A DNA stretch of 64,000 nt, from the NCBI RefSeq assembly GCF_039652615.1, contig NZ_JBDJAC010000014.1:39663-103662 (forward strand), read 5' to 3'. The position numbers and the translations under genes are program-made. The number at the start of each line of letters is the position of its first letter. The stretch's first letter is position 1. Source of the DNA: Fulvimarina sp039652615 (lineage in GTDB: Bacteria > Pseudomonadota > Alphaproteobacteria > Rhizobiales > Rhizobiaceae). Below are positions 17,950 through 26,637 of the stretch, piece after piece. Under the pieces are notes generated by a model, which did not search any database, had not been told where the DNA came from, and saw nothing but the letters and a program-made list of their open reading frames with translations.

Positions 17950-20082
17950 ATGAGTGACACCGCGACCTCAGCGGACGCAATCAGCTGGGAGAATCGGATA
18001 ACCGGCGGCCTCTCGGCGATCGGCCTCGATGGCGCACAGGCTCTCTACGCGTTCAAGGTGATGGTCGCGGCCGGCATCACCATGTTTCTGGCGTTTCTCG
18101 TCGACCTTCCCAACACATACTGGGCGCTGTTGACGCTCCCGCTCGTCGCCACCCAGCAGTCCGGCACGACCGTCTGGCGCAGCGCAGCGCGTGTCGGCGG
18201 AACATTGACCGGCGCAGCGGTCGTGCTCTTCTTCATCGGGCTTTTCGCGCAGAATGGCCTCGTGATGATTGCCTGCCTGGCGCTCTGGATCTTCGGCTGC
18301 GGCTACAATGCCCGCTCGCAGGTCGGTTTCGATGGGTACGCCTACGGCACGGCCGGCCTCACCGCGCTCGTGGTTGCGATTGATACCGGTGCGAATGCCC
18401 AGATGGGGTTCTTTTACGCCTACTGGCGGTCCACCGAGACGATTATCGCGGTGATCGCGAGTTTCATGGTGCTTCTGACGATCTTTCCGCGCTCCGTCGG
18501 GGATGATCTCATCGATAATTTCACGACCGCGACGGGCAAGGTGCTCGACCTTTTGCGCGATGCTGCGCGGATCAATGCAGAGCAGAGTGCGAAAGCCCGT
18601 CTGGGCGCTGCGACCAGCCTTGATGGGCTCTTCACGCTGCTGCGTGCGCAGAAGCTGGAGCGCGCCCATTCTGGGCCCGATTTCACGCGCGTTCGCACGG
18701 CGACTGCCCGTCTCGATGCATTGTATATCGATACGGGAGCACTCTCCACAGTTGTCGCACAGGCGACGGACGAGGGTATTCTCGACGGGGATCTGGAAGC
18801 CAAGCGTAGCCGCTTCAGCGAGCTGATCGAGGATGTTCCGAGCCCGCTTTCCCACCTGGAAACGGCAGGAGATCGAATTACGGCGCTCCGCGACTACGCC
18901 GAGACAATCGACCGCAAGAAGGCGATGAAGGCGGTCGTCCTCAGCAAGAGCAAGGCGGAGCGCGCCGAGGGATTGCTGCTTTTCTGGTTGCGCCAATCCG
19001 CCATCTCGCTCGCCGCCACGCTGGAGGCGGCGGCGGCTGTCGCCGATCCGAAGCGCGATGCGCTGCCGGAGGTCAGCTTCTCGACACGCTATCCCGACAG
19101 AAGTGCCGCCATCCAGCGCGGGCTGAGGCCGGCGTCCGCCTTTGTCTGCGTCGGCCTGTTCTGGATCTTTTCCGCCTGGAGCAATGGCGCGATCCTGGCG
19201 CTCATCACCGGCGCTCTTTCTCTCCTGATCCCAACGATCCTGCCGCGCGCGATGTTCGCAACGGCGGGCATCAAGATCTTCATGGGCTTTCTCTCTGGCG
19301 GCATCATTGCCCTGATGCTGATGCTGATGCTGCCATATATGACCGGGTTTACCGGGTTTCTCACCCTGTTCCTGCCCACGATCTTCGTGATCTTCTACGT
19401 CTGCAAGGGACCGAACCGGGCGGTCGCGCTCGGCTCGACGATCATGCTCGCCATCGCTCTGCAGCCGTCCAACACACAGGTCTACGATCCGGCCCGTCTG
19501 ATCAATACGGTGATGACTCTGATGATCATGCCGGCAGCCTTCATCTCGGCGATGTATATAATCTTCCCGGAAAATACGGCTTGGCTTCGGCGCCACCTCA
19601 ACAAGGCGGGAACGAAGCTGTTGCGATCCGCGGCCTCCGGCCGGGCTCGCAACGAGAACACCTTCCTTGCCCAGGCAATCGATGTCGTCGCCGATTATGG
19701 CGGTGACCTCGATATGGACAATGAGGGCGACGCCCGTCTGGTGAAGCGGGTGCGGGCAATCACGCAGGCTGGACGCGAACTGATCGCGATCGAGAGGCTT
19801 CGACGGCACAACCGTTTACCGGCCCGCCTGAAGGACGATCTCCCGAAAGTGCGCGAGGCGATGGCCAACGCCGCGCTTAAACATAGCGGCGAGGATACGT
19901 CCGAAGAGATCGGGGTTCTGGAACAGGCACGGATCCACGCGGCCGAACTCCTGTCCGACAGCGAGATCAGCGCCTTGAAACAAAGCGCGACGCTTCGTTA
20001 CGCGCTCGCGATCGAACAGATCAGGACGCTCGTCGAGCTTGGAGGTATCGCACTGCCACGAAAGAACGCCCATGCGTCATGA
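17950..20082 (+). CDS. FUSC-family efflux protein (AaeB-like)
   Basis: A 710-aa inner-membrane protein of the fusaric acid resistance/aromatic acid exporter family. It is built as two similar halves: TM block 1 at residues 30-175 (ALYAFKVMVAAGITMFLAFL onward), a soluble domain to about residue 385, and TM block 2 at residues 395-535 (SAFVCVGLFWIFSAWSNGAI onward). A cytoplasmic tail follows. It is followed by DUF1656 and HlyD-type genes, exactly the AaeB-AaeX-AaeA arrangement, so the three form a tripartite-like pump for aromatic or weak acids. The end overlaps the DUF1656 start. Confidence 0.9.
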   Translation: MSDTATSADAISWENRITGGLSAIGLDGAQALYAFKVMVAAGITMFLAFLVDLPNTYWALLTLPLVATQQSGTTVWRSAARVGGTLTGAAVVLFFIGLFAQNGLVMIACLALWIFGCGYNARSQVGFDGYAYGTAGLTALVVAIDTGANAQMGFFYAYWRSTETIIAVIASFMVLLTIFPRSVGDDLIDNFTTATGKVLDLLRDAARINAEQSAKARLGAATSLDGLFTLLRAQKLERAHSGPDFTRVRTATARLDALYIDTGALSTVVAQATDEGILDGDLEAKRSRFSELIEDVPSPLSHLETAGDRITALRDYAETIDRKKAMKAVVLSKSKAERAEGLLLFWLRQSAISLAATLEAAAAVADPKRDALPEVSFSTRYPDRSAAIQRGLRPASAFVCVGLFWIFSAWSNGAILALITGALSLLIPTILPRAMFATAGIKIFMGFLSGGIIALMLMLMLPYMTGFTGFLTLFLPTIFVIFYVCKGPNRAVALGSTIMLAIALQPSNTQVYDPARLINTVMTLMIMPAAFISAMYIIFPENTAWLRRHLNKAGTKLLRSAASGRARNENTFLAQAIDVVADYGGDLDMDNEGDARLVKRVRAITQAGRELIAIERLRRHNRLPARLKDDLPKVREAMANAALKHSGEDTSEEIGVLEQARIHAAELLSDSEISALKQSATLRYALAIEQIRTLVELGGIALPRKNAHAS

Positions 20083-20275
20083 GATCTCCGTCATCGGTGT
20101 GTTCGCGCCCTCTCTCATCCTCTGCGCCCTGCTTGCGGCTGCGTCGTGGTTTCTCGTCGACTATGTCATGCTGCGGTTCTCGATCTGGCGGTTCTTCTGG
20201 CATCCGCCCCTGGCGCGGCTTGCGCTCTACTTCTTTCTCTTCGGCATCGTCTCGGTGCTCTATCCAGACTTCTGA
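20072..20275 (+). CDS. DUF1656 small membrane protein (AaeX-like)
   Basis: A 67-aa protein with two TM helices (SLILCALLAAASWFLVDYVM and ARLALYFFLFGIVSVLYP) and the DUF1656 start (M-R-H-E-I-S-V-I-G-V-F). It is always found between FUSC and HlyD-type genes, and its precise role in the pump is unknown. It overlaps the FUSC gene by 11 bp. The frame is open from 20039, but the DUF1656 family begins at MRHEISVIGVF. Confidence 0.88.
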   Translation: MRHEISVIGVFAPSLILCALLAAASWFLVDYVMLRFSIWRFFWHPPLARLALYFFLFGIVSVLYPDF

Positions 20276-20296
20276 GCTTCGGGATATCCTCGCCGC

Positions 20297-21235
20297 ATGA
20301 TCGTCATTCGCCTTCTCCTCACTGCCGCCATCGTGATCGCGGCCATCTTCGGCGTCGTCTATATCTGGACCACCTATTTCGAGAACCCGTGGACGCGCGA
20401 CGCCCATGTGCGCGCGGACGTCGTCGAGATCGCAAGCTACGTGCCGGGCACGATCACCGAGCTCAACGTCGTCGATAATCAGGAGGTGAAGAAGGGCGAC
20501 GTCATTCTGAGGATCGATCAGAGGGGCTACGAGACCTCCGTCGCACAGGCCCAGGCTCAGGTCGCTCAGGCAGAGGCCGAATTCAGGCTGCAGCAGCAAC
20601 AAGCGGCGCGTCTGACCGAATTGGAGAACCAGGACACCGCGGCCATCGCCAATGTGAAGGTTGCCAATGCCCAGCTGCAGGCGACGGCGGCGAAGGCTTC
20701 GCTCGAGGCGGCACGAGAACACTTGCGTGCGGCCCAGATCGATCTCGAACGCACGACGATCGAAGCCCCGGTAAGCGGCTATATAACGAACCTCACCGCC
20801 GATACGGGCGACTTCGTTTCCGCCGGCAATGCCTTCATGGCGATCGTCGACAAGAACTCCTTCCGGATCGATGCCTATTTCATGGAGACGAAGCTACCGG
20901 GCATCAAGGTCGGCGACGCTGCGAAGATCAACCTGATGGCGAACTCTCAGGTGCTGAAGGGCAAGGTGCAGGGCATTGCCCGCGGCATTTATCGCGAACA
21001 GGGCGAATCGTCGGAGCTGCTGGAAATGCCGAAGGCTTCTTTCCAGTGGATACGACTTGCCCAGCGCGTTCCCGTCCAGATCGCCATTCTGGAGCTTCCC
21101 GATGGAATTCCGCTCGTCTCCGGCACGACGGCGACCGTGATCATCGAACCGACCGGTGATGACAGGACGCAGAACGAGGGTGTGTTCGACTGGATTGGCC
21201 GGAAGGTGACGGGGCTGTTCGCCAGTCTTCATTAA
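20297..21235 (+). CDS. HlyD-family membrane fusion protein (AaeA-like)
   Basis: A 312-aa periplasmic adaptor with one N-terminal TM helix (LLLTAAIVIAAIFGVVYIW). The lipoyl/barrel-sandwich domain follows (ADVVEIASYVPGTITELNV and VKKGDVILRIDQRGYE), then a helical hairpin rich in A, Q and E (residues 85-150). The next segments are IEAPVSGYITNLTADTGDFV and a beta-barrel domain. It links the FUSC pump toward the outer membrane. No outer-membrane channel gene follows, so a shared TolC-type channel is expected. Confidence 0.92.
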   Translation: MIVIRLLLTAAIVIAAIFGVVYIWTTYFENPWTRDAHVRADVVEIASYVPGTITELNVVDNQEVKKGDVILRIDQRGYETSVAQAQAQVAQAEAEFRLQQQQAARLTELENQDTAAIANVKVANAQLQATAAKASLEAAREHLRAAQIDLERTTIEAPVSGYITNLTADTGDFVSAGNAFMAIVDKNSFRIDAYFMETKLPGIKVGDAAKINLMANSQVLKGKVQGIARGIYREQGESSELLEMPKASFQWIRLAQRVPVQIAILELPDGIPLVSGTTATVIIEPTGDDRTQNEGVFDWIGRKVTGLFASLH

Positions 21236-21339
21236 GTCGCCGGAACGAATGGCTGTCGCCGCCGCTCCGGCTGCCGGCGGACCTTTAAAATCGCCTGGTG
21301 TTATCGCTTCGGCGCAGGACGGGGCAGGGCGCCGTGCGG

Positions 21340-21882
21340 TCAGCTGCGGACTGGTGCGTGGGCGGAACCCTGTTCTGTAAGGGATCGCTCGATGCGCTCG
21401 CGCTCGAGCACGCCGGATTCGCGCAGATCGCGCTTCAGCTTGTCGATGGGCGGCGCGTAGAGAAAGCCGAACGAGACGCAATGTTCGCGTCCCTCGACCG
21501 CATGGTGCAGCCGATGGGCCTGGACGAGGCGCTTGGCATAGCCGCGATGGGGCACATAATTGAACGGCCAGCGCTGGTGCACGAGGCCGTCATGGGCGAC
21601 GAAATAAAGAAGTCCATAGATCGTGATGCCCCAGCCGATGGCGAGCAATGTCGGCGAGAGATAATGGCCGACGGTGAAGAGCCCGATCGCGAAGCCGGCG
21701 AAGACGACCGCGTAGAGATCGTTCTTCTCGAACCAGCCTTCCGTCTCCTCGTGATGGGACTTGTGCCAGCCCCAGCCGAATTTCCCGTGCATGACGAACT
21801 TGTGGGCCCACCACGCATAGACCTCCATCAGGGCGACGGTGATAAGGGTCAGGCTGACGTAATAGAGTGTCCAGATCGTCAT
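21340..21882 (-). CDS. crtZ: Beta-carotene hydroxylase (fatty-acid-hydroxylase type)
   Basis: Adds 3-hydroxyl groups to the beta-ionone rings of beta-carotene or canthaxanthin; a diiron membrane enzyme. The 180-aa protein has the CrtZ histidine motifs AHKFVMHG, WGWHKSHHE, DGLVHQRWPF and VQAHRLHHAV, and TM helices between them. The frame is open to 22101, but the ATG at 21882 (MTIWTLYYVSLT) starts the family's first TM helix. The upstream gene on the same strand is DUF2585. With crtW and crtX opposite, astaxanthin-type products are expected. Confidence 0.95.
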   Translation of the reverse strand: MTIWTLYYVSLTLITVALMEVYAWWAHKFVMHGKFGWGWHKSHHEETEGWFEKNDLYAVVFAGFAIGLFTVGHYLSPTLLAIGWGITIYGLLYFVAHDGLVHQRWPFNYVPHRGYAKRLVQAHRLHHAVEGREHCVSFGFLYAPPIDKLKRDLRESGVLERERIERSLTEQGSAHAPVRS

Positions 21883-22063
21883 GGGGTCTCTGTCGGCGTT
21901 TCCGGTGGTGTGCTCTTCGCCTTCATTATAGGTATCCGGCGAGGATATGGCACGCCCCTCCCGGGCGGCGGGCGCATAAGCCGCGCCGGCCTTGCGAAAC
22001 AGGTCTGATCGCGTCGTGATTACCGGTTTGACAGGCGCATCTGCGCCGCGTGGCGTTGCCGTA

Positions 22064-22693
22064 TCAAAACGGAGACAGGCCGAACAATTTGAGGGTCCCA
22101 AGGATCAGGCCGTCCGAGATCCAGACCGAAACCAGAAGTTCCAGCGCCAGTGCGACGGCCAGTGAAACCCACAGGGGCGTGTATCGCGCGAAGAGGAAAC
22201 CGGCGGCGGCAAACAGGGCATCGCTCACTGAATTGACGATGCTGTCGCCCTTATAGGCTGCCGGACTGCTCGTATCGTTGAAGAGCGCCACCACGAATGG
22301 CGTGTTCTCGACGATTTCCCAAACCGCACTGCCAAGGATTGCGACGATCAGCTTTTCCCGCATGGGCCAATGGGGCTTGATCCGGTCGAGGAACAGGAAA
22401 AGGCCGATGCCGAAGATGGCGTGCAGCAAGGAATACGGGTCGGCAAGATGGAGCGAGTTCGCTCTGACCGAGAGGTCTGTGCTGAAAAGCTTCAGCGGTT
22501 CGTCCGGTGCGACGAAGGGTCTGCCGATCGCCCAGAGGTAGAGGACGACAAGGCCGTTCGTGAGCAGCAGGCAGGCCAGCGTCGAGGCGATGGGCCAGGC
22601 CGCCGAGACGGAGCGGAGCCACCATTGATGGACCGTCTGACGATCGAGCCGGGAACCGCGCGCCGTCGACATTCGTCTCCTTTCCATCAGCAT
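22064..22693 (-). CDS. DUF2585 (UPF0314) membrane protein
   Basis: An integral membrane protein of about 209 aa with helices ACLLLTNGLVVLYLWAIG, SLLHAIFGIGLFLFLDRI and AGFLFARYTPLWVSLAVALA. The block GSAVWEIVENTPFVV is followed by DSIVNSVSDALF. This matches the DUF2585/UPF0314 family of Hyphomicrobiales, whose function is unknown. The start is uncertain: the open frame reaches 22777, and Met codons at 22693 or 22672 are likely. It may be co-transcribed with crtZ, 182 bp downstream. Confidence 0.8.
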   Translation of the reverse strand: MLMERRRMSTARGSRLDRQTVHQWWLRSVSAAWPIASTLACLLLTNGLVVLYLWAIGRPFVAPDEPLKLFSTDLSVRANSLHLADPYSLLHAIFGIGLFLFLDRIKPHWPMREKLIVAILGSAVWEIVENTPFVVALFNDTSSPAAYKGDSIVNSVSDALFAAAGFLFARYTPLWVSLAVALALELLVSVWISDGLILGTLKLFGLSPF

Positions 22694-22854
22694 CGACTCG
22701 CCGACCGGTTCGGCCGAACAGACCGATAAGCCGCTCTCAAACCTGTCGACATCATACCAAGCCCATGCAGTTCTCAATTCATGCTAGTTAGGTTGCAAAT
22801 GTTCGAGTGGCGCCTGTCTGCGTCGATTCGCTTCGACTTTCGGGATTGGTCTCA

Positions 22855-24195
22855 TTGGCGCGCATAGCTCTCGTCTGCCCGGCGTATTACAGTCATATCA
22901 GAGCATTCGAGGTTCTCGGCCAGGCGCTTGAGATGCGTGAGCATGAGATCGTCTTTATATTGCCCGAAGGCGCTGAGGCCATGGTGCAGCGGCCGGGCAC
23001 GTCCATCGTGACGATAGCAGCTTCCGGCTCGTCCCCGCAGAGCGGCAGGAAGCGCCGGGACAGCGGCGGGGCCGGCGTGCTGGGCATATTGAGGGCCGTC
23101 GCCGACCGCGCGGCGGCCACGGACCAGTTCTGCCGCCTTGCGCCGTGCATCTTCCGGGCGAACCGGATCGATGCGGTGCTTGCCGATGAATTCGAGCCGG
23201 GGGCCGGCCTCGTCGCGGCCTATCTCGACCTGCCGCATATCTCGTTTGCCGCCGCGCTGCCGATCGAGCGCGATGTGGCGATGCCCCTGCCGTTTCTCGA
23301 CTGGCCCTACGATCCGAGTGAGCGTGGGCTTGCCCGCAATCGGGGCGGCGAGCTGGTCGGCGGCATCTTCATGCGCAGACAGCGCAAGGTCATCGAAACA
23401 TGGGCAGAGCGTTTCGGTCTCGAAGGCCGCAAGGACGATGTCTCCTGCCTCTCGCCCACACTTCGCTTGGCCCAGACCGTCGAGGGTTTCGATTTTCCGA
23501 GGCCGAGAAGCCCCAATCTGCGGCCGGTCGGCCCGATCCGCAGTGCGCCGGTCACGCGTCTCAGAGGCGATGAGCGGTTCCCGATCGATCCGAAGCGGCC
23601 CTTCGTCTTTGCCTCTCTCGGGACGATGCAGGGGCATCGGTTCGATCTCTTCAAGGCGATCGCATCGGCCTGCCGGCGGCTCGATCTGCAGGTGATGATC
23701 GCCCATTGCGGTGGGCTCAGCGCTAGGCAGGCCGCCAGGCTTTCGGCCGACTGGGTCGTCGATTTTGCCGATCAGCCCGAAATGCTCGCGCGTGCGGATA
23801 TCTGCGTGACCCATGGCGGTCTGAACACGGTGCTGGACTGTCTCGCGGCCGGTACGCCCATGCTGGCGCTGCCGGTCGGCTACGATCAGCCGGGTGTCGG
23901 CGCCCGCATTCTCTACCACGGCGTCGGCGAGACCATCGCGGCCAAGCGGGCAAAACTTGGAAACGTTACCGAAGCGCTGGCGAAACTGATCGCAAATCGA
24001 GCGGCCTATGAGACGCATATCGCGCCGATCCGCTCTGAAATCGCAAAAGCCGGGGGCACGCAGACGGCCGCCGAACTCGTCGATCGTCTGCTTGCTGGTG
24101 CTGAAAGGAGCGGAAGCCGGAGGCGTTATGCCGCGCGTCCGGATGTCGCCAACGACGTCGCCTTGGTCAAGGCTGGCCTATCTGCAAGACTATGA
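22855..24195 (+). CDS. crtX: Zeaxanthin glucosyltransferase-like (GT1 family)
   Basis: A UDP-sugar glycosyltransferase that should attach sugar to hydroxylated carotenoids. The N-terminal start ARIALVCPAYYSHIRAFEVL matches the CrtX acceptor domain. The C-terminal donor motif is FVFASLGTMQGHRFDLF, then VVDFADQPEMLARADICVTH, GGLNTVLDCLAAGTPML and PVGYDQPGVGARI, the GT1 signature. I place the start at the TTG at 22855 because the family begins there; a GTG at 22807 would add 16 residues. About 446 aa. It overlaps crtW by 4 bp (ATGA), so the two are coupled. Confidence 0.85.
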   Translation: MARIALVCPAYYSHIRAFEVLGQALEMREHEIVFILPEGAEAMVQRPGTSIVTIAASGSSPQSGRKRRDSGGAGVLGILRAVADRAAATDQFCRLAPCIFRANRIDAVLADEFEPGAGLVAAYLDLPHISFAAALPIERDVAMPLPFLDWPYDPSERGLARNRGGELVGGIFMRRQRKVIETWAERFGLEGRKDDVSCLSPTLRLAQTVEGFDFPRPRSPNLRPVGPIRSAPVTRLRGDERFPIDPKRPFVFASLGTMQGHRFDLFKAIASACRRLDLQVMIAHCGGLSARQAARLSADWVVDFADQPEMLARADICVTHGGLNTVLDCLAAGTPMLALPVGYDQPGVGARILYHGVGETIAAKRAKLGNVTEALAKLIANRAAYETHIAPIRSEIAKAGGTQTAAELVDRLLAGAERSGSRRRYAARPDVANDVALVKAGLSARL

Positions 24196-24980
24196 GCCCG
24201 AGCCAATCCGTGCACGACGATCTTCACGACGCCTCGACCCGTACTCTGATACCCGATCGCCCGAAGATCCGCCCTTATCAGACCCTCATCGGCCTGACGC
24301 TCTGCGTCTGCGTCATCGCCTGCTGGTTCGCGGTTCACATCTCGGCGGTGTTCTTTTTCGATATTTCCTGGGCAACCCTGCCGCTGGTGCCGCTGATTGC
24401 CGCTTTCCAGTGCTGGCTGACGGTCGGGCTGTTCATTCTGGCCCATGACGCGATGCACGGCTCGCTCGCGCCGGGGCATCCAAGAGCCAATTCCGCCATC
24501 GGCAGCTTCATTCTGTTCGTCTATGCGGGCTTTGCCTGGAAAAAGATCCGCGACGCTCACTTCGCCCATCACGACGCGCCGGGCACGGAGGCGGACCCGG
24601 ATTTCTTCGCCGACGATCCGGAGAATTTCTGGCCCTGGTTCAGGACCTTCTTCTCCCGCTATTTCGGCCTGAGATCGGTGCTCTTCGTCTCCACCGTCGT
24701 CACGACCTACCTCGTCGTGTTCGGCGTGCCGGTGACGAACGTCGTCCTGTTCTACGGCTTGCCCTCGCTGCTCTCGTCCCTCCAGCTGTTCTATTTCGGA
24801 ACCTACCGGCCGCACCGGCACGAGGAGGACGACGGTTTCGCCGACGAACACAATTCGCGCTCGAACGAATTCGGCTATCTCGCCTCGCTCGCCACCTGCT
24901 TCCATTTCGGCTATCATCACGAGCATCATGTGGCGCCGTGGACGCCGTGGTGGGCGCTGCCACACATTCGCGAAGCCTGA
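24192..24980 (+). CDS. crtW: Beta-carotene ketolase
   Basis: A diiron membrane ketolase that puts 4-keto groups on beta-ionone rings; with CrtZ it makes astaxanthin. The 262-aa protein has the three CrtW histidine boxes ILAHDAMHGSLAP, AHFAHHDAPGT and FHFGYHHEHHVAPWTPWW, plus TYRPHRHEEDDGF. TM helices lie at about residues 35-55, 75-90, 150-185. It is the second gene of crtX-crtW. The genes for phytoene and lycopene steps (crtE, B, I, Y) are not in this window. Confidence 0.95.
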   Translation: MSPSQSVHDDLHDASTRTLIPDRPKIRPYQTLIGLTLCVCVIACWFAVHISAVFFFDISWATLPLVPLIAAFQCWLTVGLFILAHDAMHGSLAPGHPRANSAIGSFILFVYAGFAWKKIRDAHFAHHDAPGTEADPDFFADDPENFWPWFRTFFSRYFGLRSVLFVSTVVTTYLVVFGVPVTNVVLFYGLPSLLSSLQLFYFGTYRPHRHEEDDGFADEHNSRSNEFGYLASLATCFHFGYHHEHHVAPWTPWWALPHIREA

Positions 24981-25042
24981 CCTCAACAAGTGAGGCGGCG
25001 GGTGCTCCCTTCTTTCGGCGAGGGCGCACCCGAAACCCGAGA

Positions 25043-25600
25043 TCAGCTGTCGAGCTTTTCGACGATCACGCTGTGATTGGTGTAGATGCAGATGTCGGCC
25101 GCGATCTTCATGGCGCGTCGCGCGATTTCCTCGGCCGAATAGTCGGTCTCGTGGAGAGCTTTGGCCGCGGCAAGCGCGTAATTGCCGCCCGAGCCGATCG
25201 CCATCACGCCTTCCTCAGGCTCCAGAACGTCGCCATTGCCGGTCAGCGTTAGGGTCACGGTCTTGTCGGCGACGATCATCATGGCTTCGAGGCGACGCAG
25301 ATACCGGTCCGTGCGCCAGTCCTTGGCAAGCTCAACGCAGGCCCGCATCAGCTGATCGGGATATTGTTCGAGCTTGGCTTCCAGGCGTTCGAGAAGGGTG
25401 AACGCATCCGCCGTCGCCCCCGCGAAGCCCGCGATGACCTGCCCCTCCTTGCCGATCCGGCGCACCTTGCGGGCATTGCCCTTGATCATCGTGTTGCCGA
25501 GGGAGACCTGCCCGTCGCCGGCGACCACCACCGATCCGTTCTTGCGGACCGTGACGATCGTCGTTCCGTACATCTGGTCCGGCTTATGGTTGTCCATCAT
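25043..25600 (-). CDS. hslV: ATP-dependent protease peptidase subunit HslV
   Basis: A threonine peptidase of the HslUV proteasome-like complex. The nucleophile follows the short propeptide (YG before TTIVTVRKNG, Thr13). Further blocks are VVAGDGQVSLGNTMIKGNAR and VIAGFAGATADAFTLLERLE, the HslV hallmark. It is 185 aa, full length. A closer Met just before Y-G is possible as the start. The usual partner gene hslU is not next to it: downstream lies the convergent crtW, 62 bp away. Confidence 0.96.
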   Translation of the reverse strand: MMDNHKPDQMYGTTIVTVRKNGSVVVAGDGQVSLGNTMIKGNARKVRRIGKEGQVIAGFAGATADAFTLLERLEAKLEQYPDQLMRACVELAKDWRTDRYLRRLEAMMIVADKTVTLTLTGNGDVLEPEEGVMAIGSGGNYALAAAKALHETDYSAEEIARRAMKIAADICIYTNHSVIVEKLDS

Positions 25601-25742
25601 TTCACTGTCGTTCCGTCTGTTCGCTCCCCGGTCATTCCTCGCCGGAGCCTTTTCTCTGCGACAATGTGGGGAGGACGGCGCCGTTTATGAAGTCGCGGCG
25701 CATGATCGGCGAACACCCTCCAATCGATAGGCGTTCGGGTCG

Positions 25743-25769
25743 CGAAGCGATAAGATGGAAATCGCTTCG
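25743..25769. repeat. 9-bp perfect inverted repeat before the 6S RNA
   Basis: CGAAGCGAT (25743-25751) and ATCGCTTCG (25761-25769) pair perfectly around a 9-base loop. It sits between the start of hslV and the 6S RNA. It may be a regulatory hairpin or part of the RNA promoter region. Confidence 0.5.
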
Positions 25770-25794
25770 GGAAGCTCTTTCGCCGGGGCCAGTT

Positions 25795-25955
25795 CCAGCC
25801 TATATCTGGTCTTGGCGGGCTGGCCGGTTCGACAGGCGTAACTATTCCCCGGGGCCTTAGTCATTCCATTGGGAGCTGTCCCTGCCTTGGCCCGTGGGCC
25901 AGGGCATATGGCGCCCACCTACTTTGTAGGTTCCCGGGATCGACTTCGACCATCG
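25795..25955 (+). ncRNA. ssrS: 6S RNA
   Basis: The sequence has the alphaproteobacterial 6S pattern: TAACTATTCCCCGGGGCC on the 5' side of the central bulge, then GGGAGCTGTCCCTGC, and at the 3' side GGCGCCCACCTAC with GTAGGTTCCCGGGA. It lies just before a 5-formyl-THF cyclo-ligase gene, the conserved 6S neighbour in many proteobacteria. 6S RNA mimics an open promoter and binds housekeeping RNA polymerase. The boundaries are estimates, and the closing stem is not fully defined by eye. Confidence 0.75.
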
Positions 25956-26045
25956 GCCGGCTGGCTCGCCAATTCTTCCCATGAAAGCGAACTGACAGTC
26001 GTGCTAGGACACCCTTTTACGAATGGTGGCCGAGCGGGAGGGATC

Positions 26046-26624
26046 ATGTCCGATTTCAAGGAACGCAAGCGTGAACTGCGCAAGGCGGCGCTTGCCCGCC
26101 GGGACGCCATGGACGAGGTCGAGCGGATCGAAGCCTCGCTGATGGTCGCCGAGCATGGCGACAGGTTGCTCGCCGATCTAGAACCTGGAACGATCGTATC
26201 GGGCTTCTTGCCGATCCGGTCGGAAGTCGATCTCAGGCCGCTGATGACCCATCTCGCCGATCGCGGCGCAAAACTCTGTGTTCCTGCGATCGTCGACAAC
26301 GAGCTTCAGTTTCGCGAGCTGACGCGCGGCGCCGAACTTGTCGAGCAGGGCTTCGGCACGGTCTCGCCGGGCGTGGATGCGGCTGTCCTCGAACCTGTCG
26401 TGATGCTCGTGCCTCTCTCGGCCTTCGACAGGACGGGCGGACGCATCGGCTATGGCGGCGGCTTCTACGACCGGGCCATCCAGCGGCTGATCGACAAGGG
26501 CATGACCCCGCGCCTGATCGGCACGGGATTTGCGGTTCAGGAAATCGACGCTGTGCCTATGGCCGAGCATGACCGCTATCTCGACGCGGTCGTGACCGAG
26601 AAGGGCGTTATCCGCCCGGCCTGA
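26046..26624 (+). CDS. 5-formyltetrahydrofolate cyclo-ligase
   Basis: Converts 5-formyl-THF to 5,10-methenyl-THF using ATP. The 192-aa protein has the basic N-terminal KERKRELRKAALARRDAM (folate/ATP-binding start), LPIRSEVDLRPLMTHL, and the signature MLVPLSAFDRTGGRIGYG leading to GGFYDRAIQRL. The open frame runs through the 6S RNA, but the ATG at 26046, preceded by GAGCGGGAGGGATC, is the proper start. It is transcribed after ssrS, as in other proteobacteria. Confidence 0.93.
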   Translation: MSDFKERKRELRKAALARRDAMDEVERIEASLMVAEHGDRLLADLEPGTIVSGFLPIRSEVDLRPLMTHLADRGAKLCVPAIVDNELQFRELTRGAELVEQGFGTVSPGVDAAVLEPVVMLVPLSAFDRTGGRIGYGGGFYDRAIQRLIDKGMTPRLIGTGFAVQEIDAVPMAEHDRYLDAVVTEKGVIRPA

Positions 26625-26637
26625 GGCCTGCCGACGC

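Noticed and set aside
17968..19809. Long minus-strand open frame across the FUSC gene
   Set aside because: Its protein is rich in Arg, Asp, Glu and Gly without a domain pattern; it is a GC-rich shadow of the plus-strand gene, which has clear TM structure.
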